A DNA stretch of 60,000 bases from Cryptomeria japonica. Taxonomy: Eukaryota > Streptophyta > Pinopsida > Cupressales > Cupressaceae. A program made the position numbers and the translations under genes. The notes below the pieces were generated by a model. That model worked only from the letters and a program-made list of their open reading frames with translations. It did no database searches and had not been told where the DNA came from. Positions 1 to 10,600 of the stretch are shown in pieces (within the stretch, counting starts at the first letter, position 1; every line of letters starts with the position of its first letter). The stretch lies in NCBI RefSeq assembly GCF_030272615.1, contig NC_081410.1, positions 253,443,533 through 253,503,532 on the forward strand, in the 5' to 3' direction.

Positions 1-1956
1 CTTAATATTTTCTTTAACATGAAGGGATTCTTTCTCATGAAGGTCTACTCCTTTTCCTTTATGAATATCTTGACATATAGGATACTCTTTTCTTTGGGAA
101 GAAGACACGAGTCCATTATGAGGTGGATATGATATGAGAGAAATAATGAGATCTTGAAGTGGATCGGATTGCACCAAAGTGGAAGAACCCATTATACATA
201 TCGAGGGTTCATGAACATCTTGCACTGACATGTTAGAATCATGAGGGGGATTAGGATCATGTGGGGGACTAGGATTGTGTAGTGGACATGGTTCAATGAC
301 AGGCTCTTCAAGAGATGGAATGGGAGAAATAATGGGATCATCAAAAGAAATGCGATCTTGGAGTGGATATGTTGGATTAGGATGTGGAGATGGAGGAACA
401 AGAGGATCTTGTGGAGGATTTAAAGGAATAATTTGATCTTGACAAGGAGGAAGATCATTGGAATCCTCTTTAAAGGTGCTTTTCTCTTGACTTTTAATGG
501 GATCATCATAAAGGATGGAAAGGATATCTTGATCTTTCTTAGGAAGTGGAATGTCAATGGGATTTGAAAGGACATTGTGTTCTTGGATAGAATGGACAGG
601 AATAATGGAATCATTGCGAGTGTCTGGGGAAGTGGGATCCTGGTCAACAATTGGATGGGATGATAAGGTTTTAGGATCATGATCTTGATTTTCTTTAGGA
701 CTCATTTCTTCATGCTCTAAATTATCCTCTTGACATGGGGTTGGACTTTGGATATGCATGGGGGATTTTGGCGAGGTATCAATGCTTTGGCATGAAGGGG
801 ATGCACTTTGAACATTTGTGATGGATTCTGACAAGGAATCAATGGTTGAACATGAGGCAGAGGGACTTCGAATGGGGTCCTCTAAAATAGGTAATGGCAA
901 TAAAGTGCATGGTGGCATTGGGTCTTGTATTTCTGAAACATGACAAGGATGTGCATCATGAATTGGATTACCGTGGCAATCAATTATGGATAGCCCTTGG
1001 ATAATTGCATCCTTGGGTGTATGTTTTGATGAGGACAATATAGAAGGTTCTTGTGAAACTTCTAGAGGTGTAGGGATAGATGCCACTGGAGAGTCAATTT
1101 GCTTGCGAGGGGATGAGGCATTGCTAGACATAAGTGTATTATCTTGATCTTCCTCAAAGAACTCACTTGGTAGTTTCCTTAAGATCATTGCAATAAAGCC
1201 ACCTTTCTTTCAAGGTTTTGACATAGTTGTATCTGGAATTTGAACTTGTTTGGCAAGGAGTTGGTTCTGATCTGATGTCATGTTTTGATATTGGACTTGG
1301 TTCAATTGTTCTGACATGTTTGAAACTTGGGTTGGTGTGTGCTGCAACCTTTGTTTTTGAATGTTTGGTTATGGTTGTTGACATTGATATTCCACCATTG
1401 GTTGAACCATTTGTTGACATCGTATAATTGGCTGGACATATTGTTGAAATTGAACCATTGGTTGTACTGGTTGAATATGTTGGACAATTGGTTGAACCAT
1501 TGGTTGTGATGGTTGAAAATGTGATTGATAGTAAACACCTTCTTGTTCTTGTTGTGGAGGCACATAATGTTGAAATTGATGTTGTCTCTTTTCTTGAAAT
1601 TGTTTCATCATCTCTATTTGTGAGAGGAGAGCTGGTATGTCTGATCGTTCAAGAAGAGATCTTACATCAATTGGCTCAATCTTTGGATTTCGACCTAGAA
1701 TTTTTTGAAACATTTTGGACATTTGTGATCTATTCTTCTCAATGTTTTTCACTCTTTGTTCCAAAATCTCTTGTTCTTGAGCTAGTTTCTCCTCTAGTTT
1801 TTGTATTTGGAGACTTGTTTCATCATAAAAAGTTTGATCAATGTTGCTTTGTTGTTGGGTTGGATATAATTGTGATTGCATTGTCGGTTGATATGTCAAA
1901 CTTTGTTGTATCATTGGTGCTTGAAACCTTGTTTCAATAGACATGTCACTATGCAA
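1..1956 (-). pseudogene. Gln-rich coiled-coil first ORF of tRNA-Trp element
   Basis: From an ATG at 1956 a single frame stays open for about 650 codons to the window edge, with only two in-frame stops (near 1369 and about 1210). The N-terminal 45 residues are Gln/Thr-rich. Then comes a charged coiled-coil segment (about residues 45-115, with the run QKLEEKLAQEQEILEQRV), then a hydrophobic-Gln repeat built on PMVQ/QPMVQ (about residues 145-195). The rest is a long, probably disordered Pro/Ser/Asp/His-rich region. I see no Gag capsid, zinc knuckle or protease motif. It sits where gag would be in the element. It could be an unusual Gag N-terminus or an extra ORF; the function is unknown. Confidence 0.6.
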
Positions 1957-4005
1957 TGTTTTTGGGATTTTTCAAGGATGATATATGATATGCAACTAAA
2001 TGCAAACTAAAATAGATGAGAATGCAATCTATGGCAAGAATGAAACCTATGTTTTTGTTGTTTTTTCAAGATTTTGACAAACTTATGAATGCAATTCTAA
2101 AAATGAGACCCTTAGGAAATTGAAATGATGTCTAGACCTCAAAGGACAAAAGGACCAAGTGACAAAAGGACAAAATGACAATGTCTCCCCTATATGCTTG
2201 GATACTAAGCAAGGTTTGACCAAATGACATTGATGACAAAAAGACAAAAGTTTGATAAGGTCTAGACTTCCTAATAATGACTTAGGGTTTATCAAAGATT
2301 TGGATTACTCAAGTATGACAAAACCTAGTTTTGAAACTATATGCAAAGGGACAATTACTATGCAAGTGATCCTAATATGATATGATAATGACCTAAGCTT
2401 AATGAAGAAACCTAGGGTATGCAAATGTGAATGTATGACAATGTCAACCTAAGGTTGAATTATGAAATGGTATTACTCTAATGCAAGAGGACACATGCAA
2501 ATGGATGACCTTTATTGATATGCAAAGGAGTATGACCTAGGTGAAACCTAACCTTGGTAGTTGACAATGAACTTTGCAAAATGCAACCTAGGATGAACCT
2601 AAATGTAAGTGACATGAATGTTAAGACAAGATTTTGAACAATGTTTGATAACCATGTTTGATGGTGTTTTGAAGTTTGTTGGGTGAAATGCTCTTATGTT
2701 TAACCTTGTTTTGAATCAATTTTCCTTGTTTTTGAAATGATATGCAATTAAACTTTTGACAAACAAAGAAGACAAGATATTTCAACTTAGACTCAATACA
2801 ATCATGCTCATTCACATATTTCTTATGGTAGGCAAGGACATTAGGTACTTGAGAGGTAGACTTGTTATGGGATTCAAGGAGAATACATAGATGCTTGACC
2901 CCATGGGCTCCCCTCCACGGCACTCACTTCTCAGGGCAGCCAAGCATCAGTCCCCATGGAAATCTCCCCATGGAGAACTTAGTATCTCTTCCAAGTATCC
3001 GAACTTGTCCTTCTCAAGCAACTAGAAGGGTTTTTGGCCTCTAAAAACAAGGTGTTTAGTAAGGATTTATGTTAAGCGTTACTCCTTGATGTCACGCAAG
3101 CATGATTGAGACATTAAGCCCATCAAGATACCAAACAAATGTAGTCGCGCAAGCATGATTTAGACCATGAGGTCCTACTTAGATGTTGATATGAGAAAGA
3201 GTTCAAGGGTCATCACTTCCCAAGTAACTGCAATTCCCACATAACCCTTCCTTCAAAGCTTTCGCCCATCAGGTATTTGTTTATAGTGAGTTAGAATGCC
3301 AAGGTATTCTAGCCATACTCACTTTGGGTCATTCCCTTCTCATGATTATCACTTGCTTCCAAAAAGCAAATGGTTAGGAAGGCAGGCCCTCTAAGGGTGA
3401 CAAACAATCAAAGACATGAGCGTGGTATTGAAGATTTAGATTTCTGATCACCCTAAAAAGGATGAGAGCATACTCTCCTACTCCAATGTCAAACTCAACA
3501 ATAAAATCAAGCATAGATTCATTCCATCCTATTTAGAAATCACTAGGTGCCTAAACATTAATTTCAAACACAAAGTTTAGTTGTATTCCAAGGCAACCTG
3601 CAAAACCCAAGTCAGAAGTTTGATATGCTTAGTCTTTGACTATCGAACCTGCACAAAATGTGTTAGTAGTTTCATTTATTGCCTTTGTCATGCATATGCC
3701 AAGGTTCTGCACAGAAAATTAGTACCAAAAACCAAAAAGCAGAAAACAGAATGCAAAACAAACAATTTTCAAGTAAAACACTACATTTTTACCTCTGTTT
3801 TTGGACTTTACATAGGTGTAGAACTCATGACACAAGCGTAGAATGTCTCTAACAGAAGCACATAATGATTAACACAACCACAAGTTGTCTTACACAGGAA
3901 CAGAAGTCCCCAAAAAACCCTGCACTATCCTATTTTTGGGTTTTTTGACCTGCAAATCAACTCAAAAGCACTCAAAAACATAGTTAAGGGGTTAGATGGT
4001 TAGTG
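1957..4005 (-). other. Leader of tRNA-Trp element
   Basis: Untranslated region between primer site and first ORF. It is rich in short GACAAAA-type repeats (2140-2250) and has no convincing ORF. The stretch 3480-3300, read on the minus strand, is clearly related to the leader of the Tat element at 42233-42409, including the shared 16-mer TAGGAGAGTATGCTCT. Confidence 0.6.
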
Positions 4006-4023
4006 TTCACGTCGGGTTCACCA
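4006..4023 (-). other. Primer binding site for tRNA-Trp
   Basis: Minus strand reads TGGTGAACCCGACGTGAA, the exact complement of the 3' end of plant tRNA-Trp including CCA. It lies 5 bases past the LTR end (CTACA, 4033-4029). Only the last 18 bases of the tRNA are present, so this is not a tRNA gene. Confidence 0.9.
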
Positions 4024-4380
4024 ATTAATGTAGCTAGGAAATCGGAAATCATCAAAGAAATGTAATTAATAAGCTAGCTCAATCACGAAAGCAAATTGCC
4101 ATGATCTATCCTAACACACTCAATAGAGACATGAAAATGAAACATTCAAGACTAAAGATTATGCAAACCAAATGTAGATCTAAATGCTTCCTTCATGTGG
4201 CTCCATTGTTTTTCTTTCTTCTTCAAATAGTTTTGTTGTGGATCTCACCTACTAGTGCATGATCGTGATATGAAAGCAAGTAAATAAGATATTGGCGCAA
4301 GAGTACTCGAAGCGTGATTTGACAAAGTGATTAGAAATTTGATAATCTGATTAGGGATTAGATTGAAGAAATTCATCCAA

Positions 4381-4390
4381 TTTATAGATA
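4381..4390 (-). promoter_or_regulatory. TATA box in LTR
   Basis: Minus strand reads TATCTATAAATT, in the position expected of a U3/R promoter. The same CTATAAAT core occurs in the Tat LTRs of this window. Confidence 0.5.
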
Positions 4391-4929
4391 AATTGGAGAG
4401 ATGGATCAAATTAGCATGATTCAATTCAAATAGAAATTGCAAATCAAAAATGTCAATTATGACAATTTATGACAAATTATGCACTTTCTATGCAAAATTT
4501 GATTGATTGATAATTCATGACAATTTATGATAAATTTCTATGTCAAGAATTGATTGATTGTCAATTATGACAAATTATGACAAATGTCTATGTCATTCCC
4601 ATGAAATTAGGAGAAAAATAGGAGAGAATTGAAATTAGGAATTAGAAAAATAGAAAATTAGAAAATTGATGAAAATTAGGAAATAGGTAAATTAATTAAT
4701 AATTTGTCATTTATTAATTAATTCACAAAAAGAGGAATAATTATCCAATTAAATGAACATTTAATTGCGATGAGAAGACTTAGGATAAATAAATAATTTA
4801 TTGATCCTAAAGGGAGAAATGACAAACAAGGTTAAATGATTAAATCACGAACCCTAGAAGATGAATTAGCAATGCAAAGATGACAATTAGGTCTTGATGA
4901 AAGATAATTGACTCGGTCATGATTCAGAT

Positions 4930-5220
4930 TAACAAAGGACCAATGTGATAAATGATTTGATTGATAAATGCACCAATTGATGAGGAACAATGACAAATTG
5001 ATCCAAATTGACATAATTGAGACAAACAACGATCGATGACAAATCGATCGCAAAATGACAAGATTGACAAGAGGACAAGAATCGATGACAAAATAGATTG
5101 CAAGACGACAAGATTGAAAATGACAACGGTCAATGACAAATTGATCGCAAAATGACAAGATCGAACATAACAACGATCGATGACAAATCGATCACCAGAT
5201 GATAAGATTGATAAGAGGAC
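4930..5220. repeat. Imperfect tandem repeats in U3
   Basis: Units of roughly 60-70 bases recur around the phrase ATCGATGACAAATCGATCGC followed by AAAATGACAAGAT, at about 5030, 5090, 5125 and 5175. Position upstream of the LTR TATA box suggests an enhancer-like array, which is inference. Confidence 0.6.
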
Positions 5221-5511
5221 AAAACCCTAATTAGGATTGACGATGTCCAAAATAATGACAAATGAGCACGCACATTGATGCGACAGGATAAAATCGATCA
5301 AAATTATGACTGGGTAGTGTTGTCGACAAGACCACATTTGAGAGCGAGATGAATAAAGAATGTAGAAGAATGACTCAATGCTCACAAATGATAAAAACCA
5401 AGTGCCTGACATAGGAGAAATGTTAATGTGATGCAAAAAACCTAAAATGAGGCAATGCGCAAATGTTAAAGTATGACTCCGCAAGCGTTGACCATTTTTA
5501 GGTGTCTACCA

Positions 5512-6380
5512 AATTTTATCAATAGCAACAATCCTTTCTGGATCAATTCTCACACCATCTTTTGAAACAATATGACCTAACAACTTTCCTTCAGTAACCC
5601 CAAAATGACATTTTTAAGGATTCAAAGATATGCCATATTCTAATGCTCTAATAAAAAATAATTCTAAGTAACAATGATCTTCTGCACTTTTAGAATAAGC
5701 AGTCATATCAACTTGGTACACTACTAAAATATGATCAATTAACCCTTCAAAGGCTACATCCATAGCCCTTTGGAATGTAGCTCCTGCATTTCTTAACCCG
5801 AAAGGCATCCTTGCATACACATTAGTGCCCCATGGTGTAGTAAAGGTTGTCTTGTATTTCTCTGACTCATTGACCTTAACTTGGTTATAGCCTAAAAAAC
5901 CATCCATCATAGACAACAATTCATTTCCTATAACCTTCTGCAACAGAGCTTCCATGTTAGGCAAAACATAGTTATCCTTCAAAGATGAAACATTAGATTT
6001 CTGAAATCTACACATAACCTAATATCACCATTTTTATTTTGTACTAGTACTAAGTTTGACACCCATGTTGAGTGCCTTATAGGCTCAATAATCCCTACAT
6101 TTCTCATTTTCATTAACTCCTCCTTCATCTTAGGAGCCAAGGTAGGGTTTATAGGCCTTTGATTTTTGCTAAAAGGTTTAGCATCTAGTTTTAATGGAAC
6201 CTCATGTTGAAAAAGGTCTTCTCTGTATTCTTTAAGGCCATCATATAACAAGGAAAAGACATGCCTATACTTCCTTAATAAATTTATCAATGTTTTTCTA
6301 ATCTTTGGTGTGAGCTTTTTTCCAATATACACTTCTCTTGGATTTCTCTCACTTACCAAGTAATTTTTCAACACCTTCAC
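5512..6380 (-). pseudogene. RT: Reverse transcriptase, truncated and frameshifted
   Basis: RT fingers and palm are recognisable: INPTLAPKMKEELMKM, NKNGDIRLCVDFRNL, SMMDGFLGYNQVKV, TTPWGTNVYARMPFGLRNAGATFQRAM. The stretch 6380 to about 5980 is in a different frame, so two frameshifts (near 6360 and 6000) compensate. The catalytic YxDD box reads YQVDM, so the enzyme is dead. After a stop at 5614 the frame continues (HFGVTEGKLLGHIV) to 5512, where the LTR of the inserted tRNA-Trp element begins. Confidence 0.85.
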
Positions 6381-6723
6381 ACCCTCCTAAACTAGGTCTA
6401 AAACTAGTCATGTCTTTATCATCAAACATTCTTTCCAGCTCTACCAATCCCTTTGGGATTTTATTTGTCTTCAGCTGCAACACCTCCTGCCCGAGCATTG
6501 TCTTTGTGCCATCCTTGTCTTCTACAAGTCCATTCCAATCAATCTGCTGGTCTGCATATTGATCTTCACAAAAGAGAAATCTTAGCAAATCCCTGTCATC
6601 ATCAAACACTTGCCAACTCTTAACGTTATCAGGAACAGATGGTCTTGTTTTAATTTTATCTTGTGTAATATCATCAAAAGGGATATCATTATGTTTAATT
6701 GCTAGGTTAGCCATAAATTCCAC

Positions 6724-7075
6724 CAGAATATTATTGGACCTTTCAGTCCAATTAATGGAAAAAGCATCAAAAATTTCAATAGAATCCCAAACCTCATTCC
6801 TATAACTTCTTAATTTTGTATTTTTTGCAGAAAATTTGCCTCTAACTTGTGAAACAACTAATTTTGAATCACCATAAACTGTTAGTAACTTAATGCCATG
6901 CTTGTTTGCTCATTTAAGTCCTAATAAGAGAGCTTCATATTTAGAAATATTATTAGTACATTCAAAAGCCAATGAGAAAGAGTATTTAAAATATTTTCCA
7001 TTAGGTGAAATAAACACAACTCCTGCTCCATTTCCATCCTTACTGCAGGCACCATCAAAATACAATTTCTAAATT
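6724..7075 (-). pseudogene. aRH: Archaeal-type RNase H located before RT
   Basis: Between protease and RT the same frame encodes an RNase H fold. It shows YFDGACSKDGNGAGVVF (first Asp), SKYEALLLG (Glu), YGDSKLVVSQV (second Asp) and, near the end, a degraded last motif VEFMANLA where Ala-Asp is usual. One TGA interrupts it after LLLGLK. The motif set is that of the extra RNase H of plant Tat-type elements rather than the native one. There it normally follows RT; here it precedes RT. Confidence 0.8.
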
Positions 7076-7347
7076 AAACTTTCATTGTGTTTAACAGCCT
7101 CTGCAATTTTTTCAATTTCTAAAGGTTTAGAAATACTTACCTGAAAGTTGTCCATATCGGAATGGCTAAAGCAAGTTACTTGATCCGAATCCACTTCCTC
7201 TATGAGGTAGGGAGATCTTGGTTCTCTGTTTATTCTTACCTCTACTCCTTTGACCTAGATGGTAGCATATGATAGATATAATTGCACATATCCACCTACC
7301 AATTTCGACCATTGTCTGGATAGCAACATTCCATAGTTCGCAGGAAC

Positions 7348-7644
7348 TTACACAACTATTACATCTATTTTATAGGTAGCATCTGGACAAGATGGAAACC
7401 TGAACTCAATATCCTTCATGATCCCGACCACTGGGACTGACCTATTATCCATTGCATAACATTTTCCATAAGGGGTATCTACCTTCATTCCCAGCTCTTT
7501 CATGACATCCTCTGGCATAATATTTACTATTGCTCCTAAGTCTATCATGCAGTTTCTTACCATCTTATTGTTTATAAGCAATGTTAAATAAAAAGGATCC
7601 ACTTGTGCGAATTTTTTGGTAATGGACGTGCCTAGATATACCAC
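7348..7644 (-). pseudogene. PR: Aspartic protease of Gag-Pol
   Basis: Retropepsin-like region in the same frame as Gag. The active site reads CMIDLGAIVNIMP, where a functional enzyme has D-S/T-G; here DLG, so the site is damaged. It is preceded by VYLGTSITKKFAQVDPFYLT and followed by the flap-side stretch ending VIVV. After the stop at 7348 the frame continues with YGMLLSRQWSKLVGG, the linker typical of the protease C-terminus in plant Ty3 elements. Its role would be polyprotein processing. Confidence 0.8.
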
Positions 7645-8226
7645 AGGAGGATCTTCTTTTCATTTTGGATTTTCTTTATTGGCATCACCCACATTTGATA
7701 TGATTTTCAAAGTCTCATTCTTGTAATCTGGAAATTTCAGCACTTCAAGCAAAGGCATAGAAATTTTTACTTGAGACAACGCTTGAGACATAAAAGTTCC
7801 ACAGTTTGAAAGAGGCTTACTGATTTATTTTTTCTCCATAGGCTTGACCAACTTTAGGGAATCAATTTGCTTTGCTGGCTCACTTGGAGCCTCTTTTCCT
7901 TTCTTGTCATTTGCCTCCTTGTTCACATTTTGTTTTGAGACTTTTGCAAATATTCCTGCAGGCCTCCCCTGTTCAGGATTCATTGATCTGTTTCTTAGCT
8001 GTTAATTACTCTTGGCCTGGGCAACAACAACCACTGTGAATTCTCTCTTCTCCTCCTCATTCAAGTTTCTTAAAGAAGGCACTACTTCCTCTTGAAACAA
8101 TTTTCTCAAGGCAGGGATATCTTCATCATCATCAGAAAAAACCTATTGTATGCTATACTGATGATGGTTTCTCATCCTTTGCCTATTTGAATGTTTCTCT
8201 TCCTCAGATGAATCCTCATCTCTGCC

Positions 8227-10146
8227 TTACATAGGATCTGATGAAAGAACATTAACTATAGGCTCATATTCCTCTTCTTGATGCCAATCCTCCATCAAGT
8301 CCCATGCAATCATGCATTGATCTTCATCATGGGGAAGATTGCAAACCTCACACCATGGGAAATCTCCCACAAAGTTATTTTCTCTCTTAAGTGGATCTAG
8401 AGTTTCTTTACCTAGATTTGGTTTTAATGGCTTCCCATCCTTCCAGTTGGTGTTATAAGGCATATCATAGAGTCTGGGCCTATTGAAATTCATTTTCTTA
8501 TTATTTTTGTATGGTGGCTTTTCATTAAGATTTTGTTTATCTTTTATGTCCTTAAGCATGTCCATGATCTGAGTAAGGTCATCTTTCTTGGGAATCCTAG
8601 GATTTTATAATTTTGGATCATCTCTTTTAGCAATTTTCCTAGCAACCTTCCTATTGTTCTCAATGGTAGAAACAATCTTGACTGCTTGTTGTAGAGTATC
8701 AGTTCTATCAGACAAAATCCCATAATGGGTTTTTCTATCAAAAGCACTCAAATGAAAGTTAATCAAAAATAAATCAACAGGTCTAACATCTCTGGGTATT
8801 CTATTTTATACTTTATTAAATCTTTTATTAAACTCAGCAACTAATTCATTCTAGTTTTTCTTTATACTTTTTAATTCATGGGATGCAAATGAAGGATCAT
8901 TGTGATCTCCAAATTCTTCCAAGAACAATGTTACAAACTCATCTCAACTGCTGATACATCCATCAGGAAGGTTCCTATACCATTCTCCTGCATCTTCTAT
9001 CAAAGATTGAACAAACAACTTCATGAATACATCCTCATGAGGAAAATCAAATTCTTCAATGATATTTTTAACATTAACTACATGTTGTTCTACTGAATCA
9101 GATCCATTTCCTGAGAATTTGGGGATTTCTAATCTCAAATCATTAGTGATCTGATTTGGATAACCAACAATGCCAGTGAAATCCAATTGCCTATATCTTT
9201 TAATGATCATAGGTCATCTGCCACCCTGATTGTTATTTTGATTGTTAACATTTCCTCTGCTGAATCCACCATTTCTACCATAATTACCATTGTTCCCATT
9301 TTTTCCACCACCATTATTATTGCCATTATTTCTATGATTACCTCCATTGCCATTATTGTTGTTTCTACCTCCACCATTACCATTTCCATAATTGTCATCA
9401 TTATTTCCATTGTTTTAGTTGCTCCCACACCTATTACTTCCTCTATTATTATTTATAATATTACCTCTATTAGTGTTATTCTAGTTTCCATCATTTTCCT
9501 CATTTCCATTTCTTCCTCCATTATCTTGGTTGTTTCTATTCATTTCTTCACTTTTATCCCTATGCGCGTCCCTCCATCTTCTGCTCCCATTTAATAACGG
9601 ATTATCAAAGGTTATAAAAGGCTTCTCTATTCCTCTCATATGAGGGGGACTATATTTAGGTATCGCTGGCCTACCTCCCTCACTGTTTTCCATCCTTCCT
9701 GACCTAGGGGTTTGAATTGTATCCATTTGTATCCCTAGTTTTTGCAATACCCAATCTGGCTGTCTCCTAAAAGCTTTTGTCATTTTGGATTCATCTTCAT
9801 TCAAGACTCCCATTTTAAGTATGATTTCATCCAATTGCTTGTCCTCCTCAGTCAATATTTCATCATGACCACCATTATTATCTTTTGCATTTAAGGCATG
9901 AAATGGATTTTCCTCTAGATTTTTAGACTTATCACTAGATGAAGAGCCATCCTCTCTGCTAGGAAACTTTTTATAACCCTGGGATGCCATACTTGTTGTT
10001 GATTTCTTTTCTTTATATCTTTTCTTGGGACTCAACTCAACAAGATTATCCTGCCCTTTATGCAAAGACCTTCTCCCCTGCATCAATTTTATTGATAAAT
10101 GTCTAGGGGTTTCTCTTATTTTCTCAACATACCAACTATTATTCAT
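8227..10146 (-). pseudogene. gag: Gag with Asn/Gly-rich region and zinc knuckle
   Basis: Starts at ATG 10146, about 127 nt after the second primer-like site. It has a charged N-terminal part of about 220 residues, then a low-complexity Asn/Gly tract (9480-9228). A retrotransposon capsid region follows (9210 to about 8780) with the typical EIPKFSG opening and an EFVTLFLEEFGD-type core. A zinc-knuckle-like CEVCNLPHDEDQC (C-x2-C-x3-H-x4-C) lies near 8345. In-frame stops lie near 9481, 9420, 9213, 8944, 8850 and 8610. The Gag would package element RNA in particles. Confidence is high for the capsid part and lower for exact limits. Confidence 0.8.
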
Positions 10147-10272
10147 GTATTGAAATGTAAAGTCGCCACCTCCTAAGAGGAAATATTACCAACCTAATTG
10201 ATATTCTGGGATCCTCCCTCCAGTAGAGTTTGAAATAAACTACCAAAGATTCTAAAAACTTCATATGACAAC

Positions 10273-10290
10273 TCCCCAACAAAGTCACCA
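10273..10290 (-). other. Second primer-like site (duplicate)
   Basis: Minus strand reads TGGTGACTTTGTTGGGGA, a diverged copy of the site 116 bases upstream, with related flanks. Confidence 0.55.
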
Positions 10291-10388
10291 ATTTGTTGTG
10301 TGACTCAGATGGGGGAAACAAAACTTTTCAAATCTTCAATGAAAAAACACCAAAGCTTCTAGGTGAATGTCAAACTATGTATGGAAAC

Positions 10389-10406
10389 TCCCCAATAGAG
10401 TTGCCA
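10389..10406 (-). other. Primer binding site, probably tRNA-Arg
   Basis: Minus strand reads TGGCAACTCTATTGGGGA, three bases after an LTR end ACCAACA. It matches the complement of a plant tRNA-Arg 3' end as I recall it at about 15 of 18 positions. All differences are C-to-T or G-to-A transitions, as expected of methylation decay. The tRNA assignment needs checking. Confidence 0.6.
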
Positions 10407-10409
10407 ATC

Positions 10410-10600
10410 TGTTGGTTCCCAAAACCACAAATTGGAAAACCAAAAGACTTGCCAAATCCTCAAGTAGTCCAATCAGCCTTGGCCAACGAACAAGGATAAA
10501 AGACCAAATCCCTCTGCACTTAAGGCTCCACTAAACCTAGGTGGGTGTGCCTTTTCCTCTCAAGCACAAAAGAGGTTATTTATAGTGGATTTAAACCTTT
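10410..10600 (-). repeat. 3' end of 5' LTR of PR-RNaseH-RT element
   Basis: LTR end ...GGGAACCAACA at 10420-10410 on the minus strand, directly before the primer site. A TATA box (CTATAAATAA, about 10582-10573) lies about 165 bases before the end. I could not locate the other end of this LTR; it lies somewhere above 10.6 kb. Confidence 0.55.

Larger units (their letters stand above)
1..5511 (-). mobile_element. LTR retrotransposon with tRNA-Trp primer site, 5' part
   Basis: Reading on the minus strand there is, in order, a TG...CA LTR (5511 to 4029), a primer site exactly matching 18 bases of the plant tRNA-Trp 3' end, a leader of about 2 kb, and a long open frame starting at 1956 and running off the window. 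The element interrupts the reverse transcriptase frame of the neighbouring minus-strand element at 5511/5512, so it is the younger of the two. Its 3' LTR lies outside the window, so the target duplication cannot be checked. No capsid, protease or polymerase domain is visible in the part present. Confidence 0.8.
4029..5511 (-). repeat. 5' LTR of tRNA-Trp element (1483 bp)
   Basis: On the minus strand it begins TGGTAGACACC and ends CTAGCTACA, giving TG...CA ends. The start abuts the broken RT frame of the older element and the end is followed by the tRNA-Trp primer site. A TATA box lies about 355 bases before the LTR end, so most of the LTR is U3. Two internal repeat zones are visible: 4448-4595 and 4930-5220. 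Confidence 0.85.
5512..10410 (-). mobile_element. Decayed Ty3/gypsy element, PR-RNaseH-RT order
   Basis: Minus-strand element with LTR end at 10410, two primer-like sites (10406-10389 and 10290-10273), and a Gag-Pol frame from ATG 10146 to 5512, where the tRNA-Trp element cuts it. All domains except one RT segment share the same reading frame, with about fifteen stops. This indicates a single ancestral polyprotein of at least 1540 residues. The native RNase H and integrase expected after RT are not in the window. Confidence 0.8.

Noticed and set aside
1227-1940. Plus-strand open frames opposite the Gln-rich ORF
   Set aside because: Shadows of the Gln/CAA-rich minus frame (Val/Leu/Trp-rich translation). 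The minus frame is far longer.
4006-4023. Sequence identical to the end of a tRNA gene (Trp)
   Set aside because: Only the last 18 bases are present and they lie next to an LTR end, so it is a primer binding site.
4832-5173. Minus-strand frame of 113 codons in the LTR
   Set aside because: Generated by the U3 tandem repeats. It lies upstream of the LTR TATA box.
9187-9594. Ile/Ser-rich plus-strand open frame resembling a membrane protein
   Set aside because: It is the reverse of the Asn/Gly-rich tract in Gag, hence an artefact of composition.
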